A DNA stretch of 64,000 bases from positions 1 through 64,000 of the forward strand of contig CAZPWT010000025.1 in the NCBI GenBank assembly GCA_964590435.1, read 5' to 3'. Position numbers and translations under genes: made by a program. Positions 8,032-17,382 of the stretch are shown one piece after another. This DNA comes from WSZJ01 sp964590435 (GTDB lineage: Bacteria > Planctomycetota > MHYJ01 > WSZJ01). The notes beneath the pieces are model-generated. The model was not told the origin of the DNA and searched no databases. It was given only the letters and a program-made list of their open reading frames with translations. Within the stretch, counting starts at the first letter, position 1, and every line of letters starts with the position of its first letter.

Positions 8032-8393
8032 CCGCGCGCCTCGCGGATCCGCTCGAGAAGCGCTTCGATGACGTGCCCCGAGATTCCCAGCGGCTCCGTC
8101 AGCCGCCACATGACGCCCGGGTGCCGCTTCGCCGCCGCTTCCGCCATGCGCGGGATGTCGCGCGACGAGTGCCGCCCGGGGCCGAGGAAATACTGCGCGA
8201 TCGTGATGTCCTTCGCGCCGGCCGCGGCGCAGGCGTCGAACGCCTCGCCCAGCGACGGGGGAGCGAGCTCCATGTGGCTCGCCTTGACGATGTCGAACCC
8301 GCCCAGGGCGCGAAAGCGCTCCGCGACCTGCTCGAGGAGGTTGTTCGCCTCGGGAAGTTTCGAGCCGTGGTCGACGAGGAGAAGGGCCTTCAC
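8028..8393 (-). CDS. cbiX: CbiX/SirB-like sirohydrochlorin chelatase
   Basis: About 121 aa from a GTG at 8393, which overlaps the lipB stop (GTGA). Single-domain chelatases of this family are this short and work as homodimers. H9 (V-D-H-G-S-K) and H75 (G-P-G-R-H-S-S-R-D-I-P) are the expected metal-inserting histidines. The fold pattern (beta-strand, H-G-S, helix, F-L-G-P-G-x-H) fits. It would insert Co or Fe into sirohydrochlorin for B12 or sirohaem. No other cob/cbi genes are adjacent, so the substrate metal is undecided. It is the second gene of the lipB operon. Confidence 0.8.
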   Translation of the reverse strand: MKALLLVDHGSKLPEANNLLEQVAERFRALGGFDIVKASHMELAPPSLGEAFDACAAAGAKDITIAQYFLGPGRHSSRDIPRMAEAAAKRHPGVMWRLTEPLGISGHVIEALLERIREARG

Positions 8394-9034
8394 GCTCGCG
8401 CACTCCCCGCCGGGACCTCGCGGGCCATCGCGTACCCGAACACGCCGCCGAACGCCTTCGCGATCCCGGCGGCCGCTTCCTCGAGGCCGGTCTCGACGCC
8501 GAGCTCGCGCAGCGACGTCATGACGTCCGGGTCCAGCCCGCACGGCCGGAACCGCCGGAACGCCGCCATGTCGGGCGCGACGTTGAAGGCGAACCCGTGG
8601 TACGCAACCCACCGGCGGACCGCGACGCCGATGCTGGCGATCTTGCGCTCGCGGATCCAGACGCCTGTGAGCTTGTCCTTGCGGCCCGCCGCGAGCCCGA
8701 GCGTCGCCAGGTACCGGATCAGCGCTTCCTCGATATCCCGCAGGTGCCGGTGGACGTCGTGGTCGGCCACGGGGATCACCGGGTATCCCACCACTTGCCC
8801 CGGCCCGTGCCACGTCAGGCCGCCGCCGCGCTCGGTCTCGGCGACGGGGAGTCCGGAAGCGCGGGCTTCGTCGAAGTCCCCTCCGCGGCCCACCGTGACG
8901 ACGTCCGGATGCTCGAGCATCCACAGGACGGGGGAAGCGGTCCCGGCGGCGACGGCGTCGACGCGTTCGCGCTGAAGGGCGCGGGCTTCGTCGTAGGGGA
9001 TGCGGCCGAGCCAGGACCAGGGGAGGGAGGGCAT
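8390..9034 (-). CDS. lipB: Octanoyl-[acyl-carrier-protein]:protein N-octanoyltransferase
   Basis: 214 aa, the normal LipB length. It moves octanoate from ACP to lipoyl domains, the first step of lipoate synthesis. The family signature R-G-G-G-L-T-W-H-G-P-G-Q-V-V-G-Y-P is at about 69-85; the catalytic Lys (K131 in E-R-K-I-A-S-I-G-V) and Cys (C165 in F-R-P-C-G-L) are both in place. It leads a five-gene operon. lipA lies 15 kb away at 23993, and lpd, the E2 gene and the E1 genes that need lipoylation are in the same neighbourhood. Confidence 0.95.
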   Translation of the reverse strand: MPSLPWSWLGRIPYDEARALQRERVDAVAAGTASPVLWMLEHPDVVTVGRGGDFDEARASGLPVAETERGGGLTWHGPGQVVGYPVIPVADHDVHRHLRDIEEALIRYLATLGLAAGRKDKLTGVWIRERKIASIGVAVRRWVAYHGFAFNVAPDMAAFRRFRPCGLDPDVMTSLRELGVETGLEEAAAGIAKAFGGVFGYAMAREVPAGSARA

Positions 9035-9063
9035 GGGGGTAGTTTAACCGGGCCGAAAGGCCG

Positions 9064-9197
9064 GCCCGGAAACGGCAACTACAAGAGGGCTAACTTCCAA
9101 GTAAGAGGCGAACTTCAAGAAGACAACTTCAAGGCTTCGCGCGCGGCCTGCGTTGCGCCGCCTTGTAGTTGTCCTTTTGTCGTTGCCGTTTCCGGCC
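9064..9197. repeat. Inverted repeat cassette, AACTACAAG family
   Basis: The left arm carries AACTACAAG at 9077, AACTTCCAAG at 9092 and AACTTCAAG at 9111 and 9125. The right arm 9161-9197 carries CTTGTAGTT, TTTTGTCGTT and GCCGTTTCCGG. The outer ends pair as CCGGAAACGGCAAC with GTTGCCGTTTCCGG. It lies between two co-directional minus-strand genes (lpd stop at 9204, lipB start at 9034) and is a sister of the 5709-5836 cassette. Confidence 0.85.
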
Positions 9198-9203
9198 CTC
9201 TGG

Positions 9204-10598
9204 CTACCGATTTACTCCGTGGATCGACTTCCCGTACACCGCTTCCGCCGCCTCCATGATCACCTCGGAGAGAGTCGGGTGCGCGTGCACCGTCAGCGCC
9301 AGGTCCTCGGCGCTCGCTCCCATCTCGATCGCCAGCGTCGCCTCGGCGATCAGGTTCGACACCTCGGGGCCGACCATCTGCACGCCGAGAAGGACGTCGT
9401 TCTTCGCGTCGCTCACGACCTTCGCGAAACCGTCCGTTTCGTTCATCGACAGCGCGCGGCCGTTCACGACGAACGCGAACTTGCCGACCTTGACCGCGAT
9501 CCCCGCTTTCTCCGCCTCCGCCTCCGTCATCCCCACCGTCGCGATCTCGGGGTCCGTGAAGATCGCCCCCGGGATCACGTAGTCCTTCTCGCTCTTGTGC
9601 CCCGCGATCACCTCCGCTGCCACGATCCCTTCCTTCGACGCCTTGTGCGCCAGGAACGGAGGGCCGCTCACGTCGCCGATCGCGAAGATGTGCGCGATGT
9701 TCGTGCGCCCGCACTTGTCCGTCGTGATGAAACCGCGGTCGCTCGTCTTGACTCCCGCCTTCGGGAGGTCCAGCACGTCGGTGATCGGCCGGAAGCCGAC
9801 CGCCACGAGGATCTTGTCGCACGTCACCGCCGCGGGGCCCTTCTCCGTCTCCACCGCCACCTCCAGCCCGCCCGCGACCGCCTTGTACCCCTTCGCCTTC
9901 GCCTTCAGCATCCACTCCACGCCGCGCTTCTTCAGCCCCTTCTCCACCATCTTCACCAGCGTCGGGTCCTGCCCCGGCAGGAGCTGGTCGAGCGCCTCCA
10001 GCACCGTCACCTTGCACCCGAGCTTCGCGTACGCCGTCCCCAGCTCCAGCCCGATCACGCCGCCGCCGATCACCACCATCCGCGCCGGCATCACGTCCAG
10101 CGCCAGCGCCCCCTTGGCCCCGATCACGTTCGTCCCGTCGTACGCGAAACCCGGGATCTCGATCGGCTTCGCGCCTGTCCCGATGATGCAGTTCTTGAAC
10201 TCGATCGTCTCCGTCTCCTTCTTTCCCGCGACCTCCGCCGTGTTCGCGCCCGTGAACTTGGCCTGCCCGCGCACCACGTCCACCTTGTACCCCTTGAGCA
10301 GCATCCCCACGCCGCCCGTCAGCTTGTCCACGACCGTCTTCTTCCATGCCTGGAATTTCTTCAGATCCGCCTTCACGTCCTTCGCTTCCACCCCGATGTC
10401 GCTCCCATGAAGCGTCTTCTCGTACGTCGATGCCATGTGGATCAGCGCCTTTGAAGGGATGCACCCCCAGTTCAGGCACACGCCTCCCAGGTCCTCGCGC
10501 TCGACGACCGTGACCTGCTTGCCCATCTGGGCGAGGCGAATGGCCGCGACGTAGCCGCCGGGGCCGGAACCGATGACGAGGGTGTCGGTCTTGCGCAT
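9204..10598 (-). CDS. lpdA: Dihydrolipoyl dehydrogenase (E3)
   Basis: 464 aa, standard length. It reoxidises dihydrolipoamide on E2 and reduces NAD+. FAD motif G-S-G-P-G-G-Y (10-16); redox-active disulphide C41/C46 in G-G-V-C-L-N-W-G-C-I-P-S-K; NAD-binding G-G-G-V-I-G-L-E in the middle; second FAD motif A-I-G-D-V-S-G-P-P-F-L-A-H-K-A; C-terminal H-A-H-P-T-L-S-E catalytic His-Glu pair. It is separated from the E1/E2 genes (19-24 kb) by the giant kinase and other genes, but it is the only E3 in the window and presumably serves that complex. Confidence 0.96.
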   Translation of the reverse strand: MRKTDTLVIGSGPGGYVAAIRLAQMGKQVTVVEREDLGGVCLNWGCIPSKALIHMASTYEKTLHGSDIGVEAKDVKADLKKFQAWKKTVVDKLTGGVGMLLKGYKVDVVRGQAKFTGANTAEVAGKKETETIEFKNCIIGTGAKPIEIPGFAYDGTNVIGAKGALALDVMPARMVVIGGGVIGLELGTAYAKLGCKVTVLEALDQLLPGQDPTLVKMVEKGLKKRGVEWMLKAKAKGYKAVAGGLEVAVETEKGPAAVTCDKILVAVGFRPITDVLDLPKAGVKTSDRGFITTDKCGRTNIAHIFAIGDVSGPPFLAHKASKEGIVAAEVIAGHKSEKDYVIPGAIFTDPEIATVGMTEAEAEKAGIAVKVGKFAFVVNGRALSMNETDGFAKVVSDAKNDVLLGVQMVGPEVSNLIAEATLAIEMGASAEDLALTVHAHPTLSEVIMEAAEAVYGKSIHGVNR

Positions 10599-10663
10599 GG
10601 GAAGGGCATCTCCGTTGGGTGTAGGACGTCAACTCTAAGTGAAAATCGCGGGCCCGGCGAGCG

Positions 10664-13600
10664 TCAGGCGGGGAGGGTCGCCAGCAGGGATTTGGCCGAG
10701 GACTCGTGCCATTTCGCGCCGAGGCGGGCGAAGACGGGAACCGCGGCCTCGAGGGCGGCGCGGGCCTCCGCGGCAGTGCCGCTCCCGTCGCGCTTGAGCT
10801 TCAGGGCGAGGGCGCGGCCGAGGTCGAGGCGGGCGACCGCGAGCGTGAAGGGGTTCTCGCGCTTCTCGAGCTGCGCGAGTCCGCGCGAGTAGGCGGCGGC
10901 GGCGACGTCGAACTCGCCCCGGGCCTCGGCGAGCGTTCCCTCGGCCCGGTCCAGCATGAAGCTCGCCTCCGGGCCGTTCGCGGCCCGCGCTTCCTGCAGC
11001 ATCCGGGCGGCCTCGACGAGGTCGCCGGTCCCGGCCTCGGTTTCGACGCCGTCGATGGCGGCGAGGACGATGGAGCCGGGGAGTTTTTTCTCGCGGGCGA
11101 TCTCGAGGGCGCGGCGGGTGAGCTCGCGCGAGCCGGCGAAATTGCCGGCGCGGCGGGCGACGGCGCCGAGGAGGTGGAGCGCGGCGAGCTGGAGGCCGAC
11201 GAACCCGAGCCCCTCGGCGAGCTCGAGCGACTTCTGCGAATGGCCGCGGGCCTTTTCGCGCTCGTCGCGATTGAAGTAGAGCAGGCCGAGGTCGGCCTGG
11301 ATGAAGCACATCGACCGCCGCTCGCTGAGGCGGACGTTCAGGTCCAGCGCCTGCACCAGCGTCACCTCGGCGTCCTTCCACTCGCCCAGCTCGATCTGCG
11401 CGCGGCCGATATTGCTGAGCTGCCGGCCGTGCTCGACCAGGTCGCCGACCTCCGCGAACAGCTTCGCCGAGGCGATGTACATGTCGAGACCCTCGCGGAC
11501 GCGATTCGTCGCCGTCCCCAGCCCCGCGATGTTGTTCAGCAGCGCCGCCTCCGCCCACCGGTTCCCCTGCGCCCGCTGCAGCCGCAGCGCCTGGTCGTAC
11601 GCCTTCCGCGCTTCCTCGTGCTTCCCGTCGTCCTGCAGCACGAACGCCTCCGTCTTCAGCGCGTTGGCGATCGCCTCGGGCTTCTGCGTCCGGTCCGCGT
11701 ACTGCCGCGACAGCGCGCAGAACTCGCGCGACAGGTCCCGGTTCCCGAGGTAGTTGTGCTCGAACGTCAGCGTCCCCAGCATCCCCGCCGTGTGCTCCGC
11801 CGCGTCCTGCGGCATGTCCGCGGGGCGGGGAAGCGTCTCCCGGAAGTCGTTCGCCTCGCGGCCCGTGAGGTCCAGCGCGAGCCGGCGCAGCGTCTCCTCG
11901 CAGACCCGCACCGCTTCCTTGAGCTGCCCGGCGCGGTGCATCGCCTGAGCAATCGCGCGCCCGAGCCGCGTCCGCTGCACCGGCGTCTCCGCGACGGCCA
12001 CCGCTTCTTCGCACAGCCGCCGCGCCTCCGCGTTCTCCCCGATCCGCATCTGCACCTGCGCGAGCTCGCTCAGCGCGTCGAACGCCTTGCCCCGGTCGAA
12101 CAGCGCCGCGTCCGCCTTCATCGCGCGCAGCGCATTCCCGAGGTGAGACAGCGCTTCGCCGTTCGCGCAGACCTTGCTCGCCTTCAGCCCCGCCTCGAGC
12201 GAGTAGTCCCGCGCCTTCCGCCCCCCGCCGCCCAGCACGAAATGGTGCGCCAGCTCGCCCGCGCTCACGCCCTTCCGCGACAGGCTCGCACGCTCCAGCG
12301 ATTCCGCCACGCGCCGGTGGATCGCTTCACGCTCCACTTTCGGGATCCCCGAGTAGATGACCTCGCGCATCTGGGGGGCCTGGAAGCGATACAGGTCGCG
12401 CCCGAGCGGATCCTCGGGGACCGACTCGAGGATTCCGATCTTGACGAGGGCCTCGATCCAGTCGACGAGCTGTTTCTCCTGGGCGGAGGAGATGTCCATG
12501 AGCGTCTCGAAGTCGAACTCGCGGCCGATGACGGAAGCGCCGTTGAGGACGCGGAGGACGTCGGGGTTGAGGCCCTCGAGCTGGTGGCGGAGCAGGCCGG
12601 CGATGGTGTCGGGGAGGCGGATGGACTGGGTCTTGAGGCGGTAGCGGTCGTCGCTTTCCTCGACGAGCCCGCCGCGGAACATGGCGAGGAGGAGTTCGCG
12701 TGCGAAGAGGGGGTTGCCGCCGGATTTTTCGGCGACGACGACGGCGAGGTCGGCGGCGTCTCTTCGCTGGCCGACGAGGGCGGTGACGAGGGAGGCGACG
12801 TCGGACGAGCGGAGGGGTTCGAGCTCGCGGACGGCTGCTTCGCGGTCGCGGAGGAGGGCTGCGAGGCGGCGCGCGAGAGGGTGGTCTTCGCCCGTGTCCT
12901 CGGAGTTGTAGTTCGCGACGAAGAGGATCGGGTGGCGGCGGACAGAGCGGGCGAGGAAGGCGAGGAGGTCGAGCGACGACTCGTCGGCGGCGCCGGCGTC
13001 GTCGAACAGGAGGACGAGGCCGGCCTTGTCGGTCCCGGCGCCGGCCGCGACGGCCTCGACGAGCCGGGCGATGGCGTCGTGGACGCGCAGCCTTTCGAGC
13101 TCCGGCGCGAGTTCGGCCTTCGCGGGGCGGGCCTCGCCGGGGGAAATCCGGACCAGCCGCGGGTGCTCCGCGAGTTCCGGGACGCCGGCGCGCAGCGCTG
13201 CCGCCAGGTCCGGCGCCACGCGCGCTTCGGGGAGGAATTCCAGCGCCTGCCGTGCGACCTGGATCCACGGGCCGTGCGCCACCTGCCGGCTTTCCTCGCG
13301 CGCCGCCCCGGTCAGCACCGGCAGCGAGTCGTGCCCCGCCACCGCGCCGAATTCCCGCAGCAGACGCGTCTTCCCGATCCCCGTCGGCCCGCGGTACACC
13401 ACGAGCCCTCCCGTCTTCTTCTCCAACGTCTCCTTCAGCCGGCCGCGCAGCCACTCGATCTCCCCCTCGCGTCCCACGAACGGCGACGCGTCCAGCAGCA
13501 GCCCCGACGGCGGCGCCGGACGCACTTCCGTCCGCGCCTCCGACGCCTCGCCGGCCGCGAGCGACGCCAGCTTCGGGAACAGCCGGATGAAGTTTTGCCA

Positions 13601-16600
13601 GAACGGCTGCAGACCGGCGCGCAGCATGTCTTCCTCGGCGCGCACCCACAGCTCGCGCGCCTGCGGCAGCCGCCCGAGCTTTTCCTGCGCCGCCGCCAGC
13701 CACGCGCGCGTCGAGGCCCTTCCCGACTGCGACGGCTGTGAGAGCAGGAAGGGGAGGCAGGCGCGGAAGTACTCCTCCGACTTCGTGGCGTCGCCCCGGG
13801 CGGCGGCGATGCGCCCGCGGCAGAACTTGTAGTAGTTCGCGATCCCCGGGATCTCGATCTTCTCGACGGCGGGAGCCACTGCGTCGAGGACCGCGGCGGC
13901 CTCGTCGAAGTACTTCGCGTCGACGACGTGCCCCGCCATGATCAGGACGGCGGCGCGGTCGACCTGGAAGCTGAGGACCCAGATGGAGGCGGAGAGCTCG
14001 CCCAGCTTCGCGCCGAGGGCCGCGAGCCCGGCCAGTCCTTCTTCCGCCTTCCCGGAGCGGATCGCGGCCTCCGCGTCGAGGAGTTGCGCGTCCGTACGGA
14101 CGCCGATGTTCGACTCGGGATCTGCGAAGATCTCGGCCAGCGTCTTGCGCGCCTCGTCGAACTCCGCGCGCTTGAAGGCCAGCCGCGCAAGCAGGTTCGT
14201 GGCGCTCTGGTACGAAGTCCGGAACCCGGCGCGCTTCGAGAGGTCCCTCGCCTGCCGCGCGAGCGGCTCTGCGTCGGGAGACTCGGCGTCGGCCAGCCCG
14301 CTCGCCAGGCCGACGAGGTACAGGCACTCGCCGGACAGGTAGCCGACCTGCCGCGCGAGGTCCAGCGCCTCCTTGAGAGTCGACAGCCGCTCTTCGTGCC
14401 GGTTCATCGACTCGAGCGCGACGGAGAGGTTGTTCATGCCGTTGCACTGGCCGATCTTGTGGCCGGACGCACGGGCGAACTCGATCGTCTTGCGCATCTG
14501 CTCGGCGGCCTGCACGAGGTGCCCGGCGCGCAGCAGCGCCACCCCCAGCCCGTTCATCGCCTGGTAGCGCGCGGCGCTGTCCTGGATCCCCTCCGACAGC
14601 TTCACCGCCTCCTGCGCGATCGCCAGCCCCTCCTGCGGCTTGCCCAGCTTCTCCGCCATCGTGAACCCCAGCACTCCCATCGCCGTGACCCGAAGGGCAG
14701 GGGACTGGGTTTCCCGAAGGGCCTCCTGCAGATTCGCGACGGTCGCCTGGTAGTGGCCGGCCTGCTGTTCGGAGCGCGCCAGCTTGTAGTGCGCCTTCGC
14801 GCGCCGCTCCGGGTCCGCGAGTTGCCCGGCAATCAGCACCATGCGGTTGGCCGCCGCCGTCGAGTCGGTGCTGGACCCCGACACCATGTGGATGTCGTAC
14901 ACCAGGTCCAGCGTCTCGTAGAGCCGCAGCATCGTCCCCGGGTCGTTCTTGTCCTCCAGCCCCCGGATCGCCGCCTCCGCGTGCGTCTTTGCCGCCTCGT
15001 TCGCGTGCGCCGCGAACGCCTTCCGAGCCGCCTCGATCGCGTACCCCGTCGCCTTTTCGCGATCGCCCGCGTTGGTCCAGTGATAGGCCAGCGCTTCCGC
15101 GGCCTCCCGCGTCCCTGCGCCCCCTCCGCGCTCCTCCAGCGCCTTCGCGATCGACTGGTGAAGCAGCTTCCGCCGCCGCGGGAGCATCTTGGAGTAGAGC
15201 ATCATGCGGAGAAGCGGGTGGACGAACGCGTAACGCTCGCCGGGGCGCTCCTTGAGGACCTTGGCGCGCACGCCGTTGTCGATCGCCTCGAGCAGCGCGC
15301 CCTCGTCCTCTCCTGAAGCGCGCAGCAGGACCTCGAATTCGAATTCCTCGCCGACGACCGCGGCGGCGCGCAGCGCGCCGAGCACTTTCTCGTCGATCCC
15401 CTCAAGGCGCTCGCGCAACACCGCTTCGACCGTCTCCGGGACTTCCTCGGGCCAGTGCCCCTTCTCGAGCGCCCCCTGATCCTTCAGCCAGCGCAGGAGT
15501 TCCTCGACGAAATACGGCACCCCCGCCGTCCGGCCGTGCAGCCGCTCGATGAACGCGGTCGAAAGCTCCACTCCCGGGGCCACCGACGCCGCGAGCCGCG
15601 CCGTCTCGACCTCCGTGAGGCGCTTCAGCGTGAACGTCTCGCACTTCACATTCTCGCGCTTGAGCGCCGACAGCATCGCGTCCACGGGATGCGCCTTGCC
15701 TCCGCGCGGCGCCAGGTCCTCGCCGCGGCAGGCCGCGACGAGCACGAGCCGCGCCGTGCGGGCGTTCCGGCCGAGGTACTGGAAGAGCTCGAGCGAGAGC
15801 TCGTCGACCTGGTGGAAGTCGTCGAAGAAGAGGACGAGCGTCTCGTGCTGCGCGATGCGCAGGAAGAACCGCGTGACGGCGTCGAAGAGGCGCAGCTTGT
15901 TCTCGCCGGCATCGAGCGACGACGGCTCCGGCGCTTCCGCGATCGACTTGCGCTCGAGCAGCCGCGGCACGAGGCGCGCGAGGACGCGCCCGATGTCCGC
16001 GAACAGCGCCGCTTCCGTCTCGTTGTCGTACTGCCCGATGCGCGCGCTGTAGGCCTCGATCATCTCGATGAACGGGCGATAGAAAACCCCCGCACGCCGG
16101 TCGGCGCGGCCCTTGAGGAACGTCACGCCGTACATCAGCGCCCGGGCGCAGAACTCCTCGACGAAGCGCGTCTTCCCGATCCCGGCCTCGCCGAGGATCA
16201 TCGCGGTCCCGCCTTCGCCGGCGCCGGCCTGCTCCAGCACCGTCTGCATCCTCTGCAGGTCCTCCTGCCGCCCGACGTAGCCGGCGGCGGTGGCGATCAT
16301 CGTGCGCTGGTCGCTCGACTGCGAGGCGGTCTTCGACGCGGCGGGCTTGTCTCCCTTCGCCACGGCCGCGAGGTCGGCCGCGAGCGCCCCGGCGTTCGAG
16401 TAGCGGTCCACGGGGTCGCGCGAGAGCAGCTTCATGATCACGTCGTCCAGTTCGCGCGGGCACGCCGGGTTGTGCTTCGACGGGACGAGCGGCGCCTGCG
16501 TGACCTGCTGGCGCATGAGGGCGAGCGGGTTGGTTTCATTGAAGGGGAGCCGGCCGCAGGCGAGCTGGTAAAGCATGATGCCGACGGCGTAGAGGTCGGC

Positions 16601-17212
16601 GCGGTGGTCGATCTTGCGGCCCTGGAGCTGCTCGGGGGCCATGTGCGACAGCGTGCCGAGGATCGCGCCCGACTCGGTGAGCGTGATTGCGTTGTCGAAG
16701 TCCTTCGCGAGCCCGAAGTCCGTGATCCGCACCTTGCCGTCGGCACCGAAGATCAGGTTCGAGGGCTTCAGGTCGCGGTGGATCAGGTGGTGCTGGTGCA
16801 CGTAGCCCAGCGCCTCGATCACTTCCTGAATCAGCTTCAGCGACTCGCCAATCGCGGCGCGGTCAGGCAGGGCCGGAGGCTTCGGGATGAGGTCGGACAC
16901 CGTCCGCGACGTGAGCAGTTCCATCACGTAGAACAGGACGCCGCCGATCTCGCCGAAGTCGTACACGGCGACGATGCCGGGGTGGCTGACGCGGGAAATC
17001 GTGCTGAATTCGCGCTTGAAGCGGTGCTGGGCGACGCGGAGGCCGCCCTGGGAAGTGCCGAGGACCTTGAGGGCGCGTTCCGCGCCGGACTGGCGGTCCT
17101 TGACCGCGTAGACGGATCCCATCCCACCCTGCCCGAGAAGGCGGAGGACCTCGTAGCGGTCCCGGACGACGGTGCCGATCAGGGCGTGATCATCGGGTGG
17201 CGGGGACGTCAT
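10664..17212 (-). CDS. Giant Ser/Thr protein kinase with two AAA ATPase/TPR modules
   Basis: 2182 aa, cytosolic, with no transmembrane segment seen. Residues about 18-285 are a complete Hanks-type kinase: G-Q-G-G-M-G loop at 27-32, K49, HRD 145-147, DFG 165-167, and A-P-E in M-A-P-E-Q. A first AAA_16-type NTPase follows (Walker A G-E-A-G-I-G-K-T at 341-348, Walker B-like L-V-L-F-F-D-D near 470) with a helical TPR array to about 1200. A second NTPase (G-P-T-G-I-G-K-T near 1275) and a second TPR array complete the protein. The order kinase-NTPase-TPR resembles PknK/MalT-like (STAND) regulators, but the NTPase-TPR half is duplicated and there is no C-terminal DNA-binding domain. It probably integrates a ligand or protein signal through the STAND modules and phosphorylates targets. 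It is transcribed alone, upstream of lpd. Confidence 0.88.
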   Translation of the reverse strand: MTSPPPDDHALIGTVVRDRYEVLRLLGQGGMGSVYAVKDRQSGAERALKVLGTSQGGLRVAQHRFKREFSTISRVSHPGIVAVYDFGEIGGVLFYVMELLTSRTVSDLIPKPPALPDRAAIGESLKLIQEVIEALGYVHQHHLIHRDLKPSNLIFGADGKVRITDFGLAKDFDNAITLTESGAILGTLSHMAPEQLQGRKIDHRADLYAVGIMLYQLACGRLPFNETNPLALMRQQVTQAPLVPSKHNPACPRELDDVIMKLLSRDPVDRYSNAGALAADLAAVAKGDKPAASKTASQSSDQRTMIATAAGYVGRQEDLQRMQTVLEQAGAGEGGTAMILGEAGIGKTRFVEEFCARALMYGVTFLKGRADRRAGVFYRPFIEMIEAYSARIGQYDNETEAALFADIGRVLARLVPRLLERKSIAEAPEPSSLDAGENKLRLFDAVTRFFLRIAQHETLVLFFDDFHQVDELSLELFQYLGRNARTARLVLVAACRGEDLAPRGGKAHPVDAMLSALKRENVKCETFTLKRLTEVETARLAASVAPGVELSTAFIERLHGRTAGVPYFVEELLRWLKDQGALEKGHWPEEVPETVEAVLRERLEGIDEKVLGALRAAAVVGEEFEFEVLLRASGEDEGALLEAIDNGVRAKVLKERPGERYAFVHPLLRMMLYSKMLPRRRKLLHQSIAKALEERGGGAGTREAAEALAYHWTNAGDREKATGYAIEAARKAFAAHANEAAKTHAEAAIRGLEDKNDPGTMLRLYETLDLVYDIHMVSGSSTDSTAAANRMVLIAGQLADPERRAKAHYKLARSEQQAGHYQATVANLQEALRETQSPALRVTAMGVLGFTMAEKLGKPQEGLAIAQEAVKLSEGIQDSAARYQAMNGLGVALLRAGHLVQAAEQMRKTIEFARASGHKIGQCNGMNNLSVALESMNRHEERLSTLKEALDLARQVGYLSGECLYLVGLASGLADAESPDAEPLARQARDLSKRAGFRTSYQSATNLLARLAFKRAEFDEARKTLAEIFADPESNIGVRTDAQLLDAEAAIRSGKAEEGLAGLAALGAKLGELSASIWVLSFQVDRAAVLIMAGHVVDAKYFDEAAAVLDAVAPAVEKIEIPGIANYYKFCRGRIAAARGDATKSEEYFRACLPFLLSQPSQSGRASTRAWLAAAQEKLGRLPQARELWVRAEEDMLRAGLQPFWQNFIRLFPKLASLAAGEASEARTEVRPAPPSGLLLDASPFVGREGEIEWLRGRLKETLEKKTGGLVVYRGPTGIGKTRLLREFGAVAGHDSLPVLTGAAREESRQVAHGPWIQVARQALEFLPEARVAPDLAAALRAGVPELAEHPRLVRISPGEARPAKAELAPELERLRVHDAIARLVEAVAAGAGTDKAGLVLLFDDAGAADESSLDLLAFLARSVRRHPILFVANYNSEDTGEDHPLARRLAALLRDREAAVRELEPLRSSDVASLVTALVGQRRDAADLAVVVAEKSGGNPLFARELLLAMFRGGLVEESDDRYRLKTQSIRLPDTIAGLLRHQLEGLNPDVLRVLNGASVIGREFDFETLMDISSAQEKQLVDWIEALVKIGILESVPEDPLGRDLYRFQAPQMREVIYSGIPKVEREAIHRRVAESLERASLSRKGVSAGELAHHFVLGGGGRKARDYSLEAGLKASKVCANGEALSHLGNALRAMKADAALFDRGKAFDALSELAQVQMRIGENAEARRLCEEAVAVAETPVQRTRLGRAIAQAMHRAGQLKEAVRVCEETLRRLALDLTGREANDFRETLPRPADMPQDAAEHTAGMLGTLTFEHNYLGNRDLSREFCALSRQYADRTQKPEAIANALKTEAFVLQDDGKHEEARKAYDQALRLQRAQGNRWAEAALLNNIAGLGTATNRVREGLDMYIASAKLFAEVGDLVEHGRQLSNIGRAQIELGEWKDAEVTLVQALDLNVRLSERRSMCFIQADLGLLYFNRDEREKARGHSQKSLELAEGLGFVGLQLAALHLLGAVARRAGNFAGSRELTRRALEIAREKKLPGSIVLAAIDGVETEAGTGDLVEAARMLQEARAANGPEASFMLDRAEGTLAEARGEFDVAAAAYSRGLAQLEKRENPFTLAVARLDLGRALALKLKRDGSGTAAEARAALEAAVPVFARLGAKWHESSAKSLLATLPA

Positions 17213-17268
17213 CGGGAGGATTCTAGCGGAGAAGGGCGGGGAGGGAATGAATGGTGAGCAAAACGGTC

Positions 17269-17382
17269 AGGAAAAGAAAAACGAAAAACAAAAAACGAAA
17301 AAGGAAAAGGGCGCATAAACAACGCGGGCGATGCGCGGGAGCTTTTCGTTTTTTCTTTTTCGTTTTTACTTTTTCGTTTCCT
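17269..17382. repeat. Inverted heptamer cassette, GAAAAAC family
   Basis: Left arm 17269-17310: heptamers AGGAAAA, GAAAAAC twice, AAAAAAC, GAAAAAG, GAAAAGG. Right arm 17341-17382: GCTTTTC, GTTTTTT, CTTTTTC, GTTTTTA, CTTTTTC, GTTTCCT. The arms are complementary around a 30-base spacer. This is a striking A/T island in a very GC-rich region. The right arm contains the stop codon (17366-17368) and last codons of the downstream minus-strand gene, so the repeat encodes its C-terminal tail. Confidence 0.9.

Noticed and set aside
10706..13741. Plus-strand open frame of about 1000 codons inside the kinase gene
   Set aside because: Antisense composition artefact; the minus strand encodes a continuous kinase/NTPase/TPR protein.
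10664..17212. Defence-system NTPase
   Set aside because: The STAND-like modules are fused to a canonical kinase, and no nuclease, toxin or other defence gene is adjacent.
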